In this document: piece after piece, positions 1-16,433 of the stretch
Layout of the letters: every line of letters starts with the position of its first letter
How positions within the stretch are numbered: the first letter of the stretch is position 1
Origin: Welwitschia mirabilis
Lineage: Eukaryota > Gnetophyta > Gnetopsida > Welwitschiales
DNA length: 47,786 bases
Assembly: GCA_051453625.1 (NCBI GenBank)
Contig: JBOZIK010000001.1
Location: 162,942,848-162,990,633 of the forward strand
Direction: 5' to 3'
The notes under the pieces: model-generated
Told to the model about the DNA's origin: nothing
The model's input: the letters and a program-made list of their open reading frames with translations, nothing else
Databases searched by the model: none
Translations under genes and position numbers: made by a program

Positions 1-5721
<5,721 letters not shown>

Positions 5722-6347
5722 AGGAAGCAAGAAGGAATAGAACCATACCTGTATTATATCATGGTGTTTAAGGACTTGAAGCTCTTCCAAGTTTCTAAAG
5801 CTTCTAACCTCTTAAGCTCCAAGATTCAAAGGTAAAGTCTTTTCAAAAGTTAAGCTAGACTTAAGGGAAGAAGAACTCTATTTATAATGAGAGAACATAG
5901 GTAAAGTGAAAGGACTTAAGAATATGAAAGAATACATCATGAGCCAATGGTAAAGGTGGGGTTTCATAACATCTCATAAAGGCTTGTCTAGCCACTAGGC
6001 ACTTTAATAAATTTAAAAGAATGCTTTCCATTTTATTACATTTAATAATAATAATGAGGAAAAATAAATAACAAGCCTCCATAATTAACATTTAATCATG
6101 CATAATTTTTAAAAAGGAGTAACAATAATAATAAGTAAACGAAATCATCACCATTACAAGAACATTCTTTAAAAATTATAAGAAATATTTTAATCAAGAT
6201 AAAAGGAATGCAAAGCATAATTTAATATAACAGCATCTCAATAACATAATGTTTATATTAATTGAAGATTTCAAAATAACTAATCTTTCTAAATAATTCA
6301 TTAAACTTAATCTTTACATCTTTTAAAAGGTTCCATTTAAATTTTGT
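5722..6347 (-). repeat. Gypsy LTR fragment, inverted copy
   Basis: The reverse complement of this stretch aligns by eye along nearly its whole length with 6975-7590, the first ~630 bp of the plus-strand LTR at 6957. Shared blocks include the TATA region (CATTATAAATAGAGTT), the segment with AAAGTGCCTAGTGG, and the block ending ATAATACAGGTATG. Similarity stops abruptly at ~5722, so only the LTR's first part (including its promoter) is present. It points away from the plus-strand LTR, and the two form a long inverted repeat with a ~0.6-kb loop holding the end of a gypsy pol gene. Confidence 0.8.
5878..5886 (-). promoter_or_regulatory. TATA box of the inverted LTR fragment
   Basis: On the minus strand this reads TATAAATAG within CATTATAAATAGAG, identical to the element at 7423-7431 in the opposite-facing LTR. 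It would direct transcription toward lower coordinates. Confidence 0.55.
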
Positions 6348-6365
6348 AAAACACCTATTACATTG

Positions 6366-6930
6366 TTTGATGTAGCTGATAAGAGAATGTTAAGGGTTCC
6401 ATCCACTCAAGATCTAGAAGACAAAGTAAGATTGATTTATAATAGGTTAAAAATACTCAAAGATCATCAAGCTAAGTATGTGAACTACAAGAGGAGGTAA
6501 ATAGAATTCTAAGAAGGATATCACATTTAACCTCAAATGCTCAACTTTTAAAGAAGTTTTTAAATTTGACAAGAAAGGAAAACTAATGCCAAGATTTATG
6601 GAATCTTATCAAATTATTAAGAGCATTGGACCTGTTGCCTATTTGTTAGTTTTACTGCCTCACTTATCTATGATTCATAATTTCTTTCACATATTCTTAT
6701 TGAGAAGATTCTTGGCTGATGAATCAAAGGTAATCCCTAATCAAGAAGTAGATATGCTCCTAGACTACTCAATTAGAGATCAACCAGTTAAAATCCTAGA
6801 TTAAAAGAAAATAATTTGTTGAGAAAATACTATGCATCTATGTAAAGTTTAGTGATTATTTAAACCAGTAGAAGAAGTACCTTAGTAGATATTAATCAAT
6901 GAAAACTTGATCGTTTAATAAGTTTCAAGG
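6366..6930 (+). pseudogene. Ty3/gypsy pol C-terminus (Tekay/Del-like), decayed
   Basis: This is the end of a gypsy Pol polyprotein, after the integrase core. The 72-codon open stretch 6586-6804 contains PRFMESYQIIKSIGPVAYLL and MIHNFFHIFLLRRF. These match the conserved region where plant gypsy elements have 'PRF.GPY.I...IGPVAYRL' and 'IH.VFHVS.LR'. Upstream, about 6420-6500, is the preceding basic tether (IYNRLKILKDHQAKYVNYKRR) in another frame. Downstream, to ~6930, a frame with several stops still resembles the usual tail of the family. The rest of pol is absent, because similarity stops where the inverted LTR begins near 6347. The lineage call (Tekay/Del chromovirus) rests on the pol tail and the long LTR, and is moderately sure. 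Confidence 0.8.
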
Positions 6931-7422
6931 ACAAAACTTCTTAAATAGGTAAGAAATGTTACATCTATATTTTTACCCTTTTAAAATATTCAAAGATTAA
7001 GTTTAATGAATTATTTAAAAAGATTTAATTATTTTTAAATCTCTAACTAATATAAATATTATGTTGTTGAGATGTTGTTATATTAAATTTTTCTTTAAGT
7101 TCCTTTTGTCTTAATTAAAATATTACCTATAAATCTTCAAGAATGTTCTTGTAGTGGTGATGATTTAATTTAATTATTATTGTTGTTACATCTTCCTCAA
7201 AATTATGCATTATTAAATGTTAATTGTAAAGGCTTGTTATTTATCTTTCCTCATTATTATGATTAAATGTGATAGAATAGAAAGCATTCTTTTAAAATTA
7301 TTAAAGTGCCTAGTGGTCAGGCAAGTCTTCATGAGACATTGTGAAACCCCCACCTTTACTATTAGCTCATGATGTATCCTTTCATATTCTTGAGTTCTTT
7401 TAATTTATCCACATTCTCTCAT

Positions 7423-7431
7423 TATAAATAG
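7423..7431 (+). promoter_or_regulatory. TATA box of gypsy LTR
   Basis: TATAAATAG in CATTATAAATAGAGTT, about 470 bp into the LTR. It is conserved in the inverted copy. Confidence 0.55.
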
Positions 7432-7858
7432 AGTTATTTATCCCTTAAGTCTAGCTTAATTTCCAAAACGTTTTATCTTTGACTCTTGGAGCTTAGGAGA
7501 TCTAGGAGCTTTGAAAACTTAGAAGATCATCAAGTCCTTGAATACCATAATATAATACAGGTATGATTCTATTCATTCTTTCTTCCTTCTTGGTCCTTTT
7601 TATATGCATTTCATTATTATTTTGTTGTGTCTATTTTCTTATGTATCAAATATAAATATGTATGATGCTTGATACCTAGTTAGAATCAATTCTTAACCTA
7701 AGTATCAAGTCTTATTATTTTATATACTTGATGTCTTGATAATAAAAACTGAAGTTATTCTTATTGTGAGTTGATACTTCATGGTTATACCTTTATCATG
7801 CTTGTCTACTTCTCTTTACATTATGATTTCTTGTGACTTGTGATTATGTAATTATAAA

Positions 7859-8199
7859 GATCACCAAATGAGGTAGTGGGGATAATAGACTAACCACTGA
7901 TCATAAAATGAGGAAGTGAGCTTCACATATTGCTAAATAAGATTATGAACTAAACAAAATGAGAAAATATATATATATGAGAACCACAGATTGTCAAATG
8001 AAGTAATGAACTTCATAGATCACCAAATGAGGTAGTGAAGTAAGTAAAATATGAAAAATATTATATGAGAATCATAGATCACTAAATGAAGCAATGGGCT
8101 TTACAGATCACTGAATGAGATAGTGGATTGATTGATATATGAGAACCATAGATTAAAAAATGAGATAGTGAGCTTCATAGATCACCGAATGAGGCATTT
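7859..8199 (+). repeat. Minisatellite inside the gypsy LTR (~29-bp unit)
   Basis: At least eight degenerate copies of a unit close to AGATCACCAAATGAGGTAGT, often followed by a GGGCTTCAT-like tail. They start near 7859, 7899, 7989, 8018, 8075, 8105, 8150 and 8179. Neighbouring units come in pairs about 29 bp apart, and pairs are separated by AT-rich spacers containing ATATGAGAA. This suggests a higher-order duplication of pair plus spacer. Confidence 0.75.
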
Positions 8200-9949
8200 A
8201 AGTAATTGAAATATGAGAAAGTTTATTCTCATTTAATAACCATAAGATCATTGTTCTTGTAATATAACTTGTTTTTTGAAGTTCTCACTTTTTTCTTCCT
8301 ATCTTGATAATTGAAAAATCTTTATCTTGTCTTATCGTACCTTGCCTAGATCATACTGGAAGCTATGAGAATTTCACAGTTCTCATTTCATATTCCTTAT
8401 GTAATATGTAAAAAATCTAGAGTATGATTATTGAAGTAGACATAAAGATGTAAAGGATTAATATTCTAGTCTTATTGGAAAATTTCACAAAATAAACTTG
8501 TATTCCTTCATGAATCCTAAGATTTTTAGAACTTATATGATTATAATTTGAAGATACTATATATCTTTCTTAAATAATGTTTCATTGAATGTGTATTAAT
8601 AGGTAAACTCTAATATTATTATTATTATGTGTGTTTCTTATATCTTTATAAAACTTATCAGTTTAATACATTAAGCATTTTATAGTGAATATCCTCCCTT
8701 GAAATATATTGTTGCAATGAAATATAAAATTTGATAACTTATTTCTTTATGCATTCTTGAAGATTATATTGAGAACTTGAATTCTTTAGTAATGTATTTA
8801 CCTTGAGCATACATTGAGTGTCAATTTGTGAATATCTTTTCTTGAGTTATTAGTCAATAAGCTATGGAGTTATGAAATTTACTTTTATGCATCATTGAAA
8901 TCCTTCCTTAAAATTTATAGTTTAATTATGAGTATTAAATTTGGGAGTTATGCCTTGGAATGTAGTGTTCATGTCCATTTATTATTATTTGATTAATAAG
9001 AAAGAGTCATGTGTTTTCCTCCCCTTATTATAATTTTTTAAATGCTATCATAAATAAATTTATTAAAGGGCATTAAAATTAGGGGTCCTCATGTGTTGAA
9101 TTTTTTATTAAAATAATGGATTATTTCATATTAATGCATCTGATAAAGGGGAAGGATGAGGACTTAACCCTTTGATAAATAAGTAATATTTGTAAATTTA
9201 AAGTTAGAAGTATGGGCCTTATATTTTGGTCTTAGAGCATTTAAATTTTGAAGATCTCTAGCTATAGAAATCTGGGGTCTTACAGAAAACAACAAAACAA
9301 AAAGAGCCAAAGGGTATAAGAAGGAGATCATCGCAGATAGTGGGTATCTTTTGGCAAAAAACCTTTAAAAACATAACTAATCAAAGGGTTGAAGGAAAGC
9401 TTCAAACATCCTAAAAAGAGCATGGTAGCATCTTCAATGTTACAATGTTACTTACAAAAGAAAATACAAACTTATTAGTACATTTTCTTGTAATGTTCTA
9501 CTATTTTAATATAAACCTGAAAGTTAATATTTGTGAAATATTCTAAACAAGTTTTATTAGTTGGAAAAGTAATATACTATTTTACTAGCTTCTATTTTTA
9601 TATCTAAACATAAGTTAGGATGTTTAGTAATATTTAAAAAAGTATTCTTTAGTATTTAGTAAAACTTCTATTATGTTTTTCCATTTTCTTTATTCCTTAT
9701 AGTGTAATATATGTATATAATAGTCTTATTAATTATTAACCTAACTAGTTCAAATAACTTCATCATTGGTTTATCTTGATAATGCATTTTGAAATAAATA
9801 GTTGAAGTTTAGTAGTATTAACTAGTTCTTTAGTAAACCTCTAATTTTAATTTAATGGTTTAAGCTTATTTTAGATTAAAAACATCATAGATTTCTACAT
9901 TTTTTAGCATAATTTGATAGTATTTTCTATACTTCTTTTTAATATAAGA

Positions 9950-12170
9950 TTCCATCATGCACTTTATTCTACTTTATCTATAGAAGAGTTCAATAGAATA
10001 GTAAGTTATAAGATGGTACAAGAAATTTGAAATTTTCTTATTAGAATGTATAAAGGAAATTCAATTGTAAAATAATTAAAGCTTCTTATATGGATAAATC
10101 AATTTAAACATCTTAAGATGAATCATAAAGAATGAGTTCATGATTACTTTACCAAAGTTTTCAACATTGTGAACATAATACATGGCATTGAAGGAGATCT
10201 TTCAAAAGCAAAGATAATACAAAAAGTTGTTAGATCACTAACCCTTGAATACAAGCCCAATACCACAGCTATGAAAGAGTTTAGAAATTTCAACACAATA
10301 AAGATAAGAGATCTATAGAGTGCTCTCATAGTATATGAAATAAATCTCATACAAGATTGAGAATTCAAAGAAAAACGTATTGCACTCAAGGCAAGTTAAA
10401 GCATAAATTAAAGATCAAAAGAAAAGGCAAAGGAAGAAGATAACTCTAATGATGAAGATGAAGAACTTGCCTTTATTACAAAGAGATTAAAGAGACTTCT
10501 TTCATGCAAATATAACAAAAGGAAACACTTCAAAAAATCATCTATTTTTTCAGCCAAAGATAAGTTTTCTAATAATGATTCTTTTTTTTATATCACAAAA
10601 GTAGAATGTTAAATATGTGGAGGATGAAGACATATAGCCTTGAAATTTCATAGTACTAATATAATGTAGGACAAGGAATAAAAGAAAGATCTAAATAAGA
10701 AAAAATCATTCTTTATAGGATGAGATAATGATGGAGAGGAAACAAAAGAAAAAATATCTAATGATGAAAAAGCACATCCTTCCTATATGGCTATTGCACA
10801 CTTTTAAAAAGAAAATGATGAGGTAGAAAAAAAGTATGATTCAAAAAGTGAAGATGATATAAGCATAAGTATTCAAGGAAAGTATGTTGTAATTTATGAA
10901 GCATTTATTAATCTACAAAAATTATGCATTAAGATGNNNNNNNNNNNNNNNNNNNNNNNNNNNNNNNNNNNNNNNNNNNNNNNNNNNNNNNNNNNNNNNN
11001 NNNNNNNNNNNNNNNNNNNNNNNNNNNNNNNNNNNNNNNNNNNNNNNNNNNNNNNNNNNNNNNNNNNNNNNNNNNNNNNNNNNNNNNNNNNNNNNNNNNN
11101 NNNNNNNNNNNNNNNNNNNNNNNNNNNNNNNNNNNNNNNNNNNNNNNNNNNNNNNNNNNNNNNNNNNNNNNNNNNNNNNNNNNNNNNNNNNNNNNNNNNN
11201 NNNNNNNNNNNNNNNNNNNNNNNNNNNNNNNNNNNNNNNNNNNNNNNNNNNNNNNNNNNNNNNNNNNNNNNNNNNNNNNNNNNNNNNNNNNNNNNNNNNN
11301 NNNNNNNNNNNNNNNNNNNNNNNNNNNNNNNNNNNNNNNNNNNNNNNNNNNNNNNNNNNNNNNNNNNNNNNNNNNNNNNNNNNNNNNNNNNNNNNNNNNN
11401 NNNNNNNNNNNNNNNNNNNNNNNNNNNNNNNNNNNNNNNNNNNNNNNNNNNNNNNNNNNNNNNNNNNNNNNATGAAAAAGCTACTTTATACTCATGGAAA
11501 AGCATTTGAATAATAAAATAATGCTTACAAGAAATTATCCTCTAAAAACTTAGCTCTTAAAGCTGAGGTTAATAGGCTAATGTATTATTTGAAGAATAAA
11601 GAATAAGAACTATCAAATTCAAATAAAATCATTAAAAGATTTAACTAAGGTAAGGAGACTTTAAATGTCATGCTTAGATGATGTATAAGTTCAAATGATA
11701 AGAGTTGCTTAGGTTACAATAAAGCCACAACTAGTACTTCAACCTCTTTATTAGGAAAATTGAATTATAAGACAAGGTATGAACATTTAGTATTTAAAAA
11801 TAATATTATTTGCTATGGTTATTATTTTAGATATCATCATTAGTATAAATGTCTAATAAAGTTATAAAACAAATATTATACTAATAATACCAAGATGCAT
11901 AGTAGAATAATTCAATATTTTATGTAGGATAAATCAAAAAACATTTGAAGGCCTGAAGTAAAACAGGTACTTCTAACATAAACTACATTACAAGATGCTT
12001 CTAACAATGAAATCAAATGTTTTTTTAAGAAACAAAAGAAAAAAAGCACTAGCATAAAGAACCTATTCATGGAAAGAAGAACTTGATAAAAAGGATCAAA
12101 TACAATAAAAAAGATAAAACAATGATGTTGTAATACAATACACCAACTTAGCAAGAAGACCACAAAATCT
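9950..12170 (+). pseudogene. Copia gag fragment (SIRE/Maximus-like)
   Basis: This is the capsid-type Gag of a Ty1/copia element, broken by stops and an N gap. From ~9970 the translation carries the UBN2-type gag pattern, for example VHDYFTKVFNIVNIIHGIEG and VRSLTLEYKPNTTAMKEFRN (10140-10290). Two CCHC zinc knuckles are visible but damaged. At 10607-10648 the spacing C-X2-C-X4-H-X4-x is kept with the last Cys read as Phe. At 11811-11852 the second Cys reads as Tyr. Acidic and coiled-coil-like stretches lie between them, including LSSKNLALKAEVNRL after the gap. No protease, integrase or RT follows before 12.4 kb, so the element is truncated. Most stops fall at Gln or Trp positions of the family. 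Confidence 0.75.
10937..11471. other. Assembly gap (535 N)
   Basis: A run of 535 unknown bases inside the copia gag fragment. Apparent open frames crossing it are artefacts. Confidence 0.99.
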
Positions 12171-12445
12171 CAAGGTATAGAAAGATATCTGAAGTCATCT
12201 AGGAACTTGAATATTAGTCCTTACTCAATAAAGTAAGTAAATAAGTAATATCTTTTAAATTTTCAACTTCATAATGGATTTATTTTATGAGTTAAGATTA
12301 AGATTAGATGTAGTTAAAATTAATTTATGTTTTCGATAGTTATCTTTTTAAAGTATTATTTTTATATTTATAATAGTCATAGATCTTTTTGCAAATTTTG
12401 GAATTGTTATTACAAATATTTTTAGTTTTTTTAAATAACTCTAGA

Positions 12446-12672
12446 TAAGACATCTTAAGATTTATAGACATCTTAAAAGCAAACTTCTTAAGTTTGGTAG
12501 ATGTCTTAGAAGAACAAGTATATTATTTTAATCTTTAAAAATAAACATCTTAAGTTTTGAAGATGTCTTGAAAATAAGAAAATATGTTAAAAAAATTTTA
12601 ACAAGAGATGTCTTTGAGTTTATAGACATCTACTTTTTGAATTTTAGACATCTTCTACATTATAGACATCTT
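12446..12672. repeat. Array of AGACATCTT motifs in both orientations
   Basis: The 9-10-bp motif AGACATCTT(A) or its complement (T)AAGATGTCT occurs, exactly or with one change, about eight times in roughly 230 bp. The approximate positions are 12446, 12467, 12502, 12555, 12605, 12624, 12644 and 12663. The middle copies are on the opposite strand, so the block can fold on itself. An isolated further copy (AAGACATCTTGG) lies near 12831. Clustered short motifs in both orientations are typical of subterminal regions of CACTA-type DNA transposons, but no clear CACTA terminus was found, so the class is unproven. Confidence 0.7.
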
Positions 12673-12961
12673 AGTTGTACTATTGTAAAAATTAAAAATA
12701 TGCCATAACCTAGGATTTTTTTCCTTTTTGTATGCAAAAGGGATTACAAATCTTATTTTCAAGTCCTCACTCAACATGTATCTCTCTTAGAAGATTTCTT
12801 AGACTTCATTTTCATAGATTTCTCTTGTAAGACATCTTGGATCTTTGAGAGGTCTCAATATCAAGCAATAATAGCATTTTATCTTAAATGGGTGCATATT
12901 TTTTCTATATATTTTATATTTTAGTTGATTGTTGGATGTTTTTTCATTCTATTTTGTAAAA

Positions 12962-14330
12962 ATGAATAGAAGAAAGGCTACTACAACTTCTAGAGAAAAA
13001 GAACAAGCCTCAAAACAATAAAGATCATAGTATGAACCACATTTCTACCATGAGGCAGCTACAAGAAGATATAGAATATGGTCCAAAAATTCTATTATTG
13101 TAGAAATAACCCTTGGTTTTCAAAAAAATTATAGAGATTAGCTCATGGATTACTTTGCTTAGCTTGGATGAAAAATGATCATTTAGCTAGACTAGCCTAT
13201 TTTTAATCTAGTGATAAGAGAGTTCTATGTCAATATACAAGAAATTAATGATAGCATAGGTGTGTTTTAGACACCGGTTAAAGGTATTACTTTTACACAT
13301 TGTTTCTAGTTTTATTATTTCTTTGCTTGGCATAGATGACACAGATTTTTCTTACATTTATACTCATTCTTTTAAGAAATATTTAGTTTTAGATTTGTTA
13401 GTGTATCTTGCATAACATGAGTAGTGTTTTATTTGGACATAGTATAATGAACTTTGTTGAAAACACTAAAAGAAAATATATGATTTTGAATGCCTTAATT
13501 CTTAGTTTGATAACATTCTATAACATTTTAGTTAGAAGAGGTAGTTATAGCTATTACAAACCTATGTAAACCTTTATGGTATATTGTTAACTCAATAGAT
13601 TAAAGATAAATTTAGGTTATATTCATGGATATCATATTATTATTTTATAAGAAGTAGACTTTTAGTTACCCTTGTCTTATTATCTCAATCATTAGAAGTG
13701 TATATATTTTTGTGCCTTAAGTTAATCTTATTCATTAGAAAAAGCCTTTAGCACAGTTTAGTGAGAAATGTAGAGTACTAATGTCACTAATTGAGGGCAT
13801 AAGTAGAAGGATGCCATAGTATTAAAGATTAGTTTCTACTACTACTTATAACTCCTCATCAGTGAAAAATGGATTAAAGTCCATCACAAAAATGGTGGGT
13901 AAAATTGGAGTGAGAAGAAGAATAAGAATAAGGACCTCTAACTCCATTTGAAATAGGATATGACTTTGACAGGGAAACAGATAGTAAAACTATAGAGAAG
14001 TATTCTAGAGAGGAGGCATAGGCTCAAGTGAAGTACCAAGCTTCCACAAAGTCACATGTGCAAGGGGAGCAATATGCTCTAGGTCCTTCATAATTGAGGT
14101 AGGCATATTAAGAAATAGAATCTAAGATCTTAAATGCACTACCTCTTATCTTCCGTCATCCACATTACAAGATTCCTATTCACTATTCCACTCAACCACC
14201 TTTATGTCATCCCACAGTCTAATCATTAGCACCATGTATACCTTTTTCACCTCCATTGCATCCATCATGATCACTGCCATCTCATATTAAACCTATTTAG
14301 GTAGAATCATGTTGAAATGCCAAATTGTAT
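12962..14330 (+). pseudogene. Decayed 'putative plant transposon protein' ORF
   Basis: Starting at an ATG at 12962, one frame can be followed for ~310 nt through about nine stop codons without a frameshift. It contains a basic N-terminus, then HEAATRRYRIW near 13050, LMDYFA-stop-LG-stop-K, and NLVIREFYVNIQE near 13200-13240, then PVKGITFT. This order resembles the plant domain Pfam calls Transposase_32 (a region ending in L.REFYAN...V.G..V.F), found in plant mobile-element ORFs. Most of the stops read as Gln or Trp with one transition. Farther on, 14140-14300, a Pro/His-rich stretch (HPHYKIPIHYSTQPPLCHP) may be the tail of the same ORF; the part between is not recognised. The family call is from memory of the motif and moderately sure. 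Confidence 0.5.
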
Positions 14331-15031
14331 TATTTAATAACATATTTTGAGTAGTTTTGTAGGACATTCAAATAGGTTTAAGTGAAAAAAATGAGTATTA
14401 AGAGTTAAGGAGAAAATCATGAAAATACAAAATTAGTAGTACATTTAAAGGTATTTTAAATGATGTTTGATAGTTTACATTCTAAAAAAGAATTAATTAT
14501 CTAAAAGCTAATTTAACTTAATTAAATATTTTCAGAAGCTTGTCATTCTCTCCATCATTTAGACAACATCTAGATGATGCCTCTTATATACTGATTAGAA
14601 TGCTAACTAGACTAATGATGGAATCTCATATGAAACATCTCTTAATATGGCATTGTCCCCATTATCATTTGGAAAACACCTAGGATGACCACTATTATTA
14701 GTTAATGCACCAAAATTTACTAAATTTGTATAATGTGTTATGCACTTTTTATGTACTATTAGGATTTCTGTTGCATCTATTAGGATTATTTATTTTTTAG
14801 ATTTTTTATTGTAATAAGTACCTTCTTTGCCCTCACTTTGAGTTTATATTCTTTGACACTTGGAAATCTCATAATAGAATATTAAAGGATAAGAAGTCCA
14901 TTCATTATTAAAAAGAGGAATCTTCCTTAGTATTAAGATGTGTTTCCTTCATTGACGTACCACTGCTTTATAACATGATGTTGATTCAATAAATAATAAA
15001 AATGTTCTTTTAGTTTTATTTATGTACATGT

Positions 15032-16266
15032 TGTTAGATTATATTTGCCAATTGATGTCAAACTAATATCTCTTTTGTAGTGAAAAATGTTATATCTTAT
15101 GTGTAGATGAGATTTTGTTTTGCAGGTGAAAGAATTAGACCAAAAATGCATTAGAAACCCGCTAAGTTATATTAATCTCTAGTAGGAGTCAACCAGATCC
15201 TAAAGGGGTCGACTGCACCTAAAGTTATAGCAAGTAAATTAGACTAAACCCAAAGGGATCAAATGGATTTTCATGACATCGACTAGATTTGAGAAACTGA
15301 TAGGCGATAGTCCTAGACTAAGAGAAAAGGAATTGACTGGATTTTCATGGGGTCAACCAAACCTAAGAAGCTGACAGACCATAGTTCTAGAGCGAGAGGC
15401 AAGGGGTCAATTGAACCTAGAATGAGGTCGATCGAGCTCACATGGGGTTAATCGAATTTTTATGGGGTTGACTGGATGACACAGAAAAGTAAAATATTTA
15501 AACATTATATATATATATTACATAGCCATTATCTAGCCATTTTCTAGCCATTTATAGCCATTAGAGGTGCCATTCATTTTTTAGTAAACTCTAGTAGCCC
15601 TCCATTATAAATAGCTATGTTATTGTTGACCTAGAGATCTTTTGGCACTATTCTTATTTGGTATAATCATCATGGATCTGAAAGATTAAACTATAATTTC
15701 ATTAGTGTATCATTGTACTACTTCATAACTGATTGAGGGAATCTATCATTGGCAAAAGAGTTTCATTCAGAGTCAAATCTAAGAGCTTCATCATTATGAT
15801 CTATTGGAAAAGAGCTCCATTTATTATACTGTAATAGAACATGTGATATCTGAGTGATCAAGGCTTTATTACATCACATGCATTGCTTTCAGAGGTTGTT
15901 ACTTAGCCTGCATAAGTTCATTATTAATGTTGAGACTTATTCTATAAACGTCTACTTGTAAGGATTACATGTGAACCTGGTAAAACTTATGGAGTAACAG
16001 AGATCTGAGATCAAGCTTGGGAGAAGATAATCATCAAGAGTGGAGTAAGAGAATTCCCAAATCACTATAAATCTAGCATGCATCTAATTTGATAGTTTTG
16101 TACTTTTCTGTCTTTTTTATTCTTTAATTTTAGTTTTCCATTATTTTATGCACATCCTTGATTTCACTATTCTCTTAAGAAAACTGTGATTAGATAGTTT
16201 TAATTTTTTTTTGGCATAAGTTTCTGAAAGAACCTATTCACCTCCCTAGGGTTCTCAATCTTATCA
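15032..16266 (+). repeat. 5' LTR of the copia element
   Basis: It starts TGTTAGATTATATTTGCC and ends CTTATCA just before the PBS. The first ~95 bp recur at 21608 after the polypurine tract, which fixes the start. The interior holds a TATA box (15606-15614), a ~75-bp tandem duplication at about 15255-15404, and repeated GTCGACT/GTCAACC/GTCGATC motifs from 15184 to 15475. The line before the PBS (CACCTCCCTAGGGTTCTC) is a typical copia LTR ending. Confidence 0.8.
15606..15614 (+). promoter_or_regulatory. TATA box of copia 5' LTR
   Basis: TATAAATAG in CCATTATAAATAGC, ~575 bp into the LTR, in the usual position upstream of the R region. Confidence 0.5.
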
Positions 16267-16268
16267 TT

Positions 16269-16280
16269 TAGTATCAGAGC
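16269..16280 (+). promoter_or_regulatory. Primer-binding site, initiator tRNA-Met
   Basis: TAGTATCAGAGC differs by one G-to-A change from TGGTATCAGAGC, the complement of the plant initiator tRNA-Met 3' end. It lies two bases after the LTR terminus, where minus-strand DNA synthesis would be primed. Confidence 0.85.
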
Positions 16281-16433
16281 TACAGGTTAAGTCATTTTCT
16301 TAGATCTTAATTGATCTAGACTTAGAACCTTTCAATGGCTACTCTTCTTGATGAATTTTTTATCATGCTCTTCCTAAATGCCTATGTCTTTATCTATTTT
16401 ATCTAAATAGTATATGATTATATTTTTAAAAAA

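Larger units (their letters stand above)
6957..9284 (+). mobile_element. 3' LTR of Tekay/Del-like gypsy element
   Basis: The LTR starts TGTTACATCT directly after a decayed polypurine tract (AATAGGTAAGAAA) that follows the pol tail. It ends near GGGGTCTTACA at 9284, giving TG...CA termini and about 2.3 kb, a usual size for this lineage. A TATA box lies at 7423-7431 and a minisatellite at 7859-8199. Its first ~630 bp are repeated in inverted orientation at 5722-6347. The 3' boundary is inferred from the TACA terminus only; no second complete LTR is present for comparison. Confidence 0.7.

Noticed and set aside
7859-8199. CRISPR-like array
   Set aside because: Units are degenerate, spacing is irregular, and the sequence lies in a plant LTR; it is a minisatellite.
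10894-11513. Three open frames of about 190-205 codons
   Set aside because: They consist almost wholly of the N run and are not coding evidence.
13464-13480. CACTAAAAGAAAATAT as a CACTA terminal repeat partner for the AGACATCTT array
   Set aside because: It differs from the usual CACTACAAGAAA and has no matching inverted end; probably chance in A-rich DNA.
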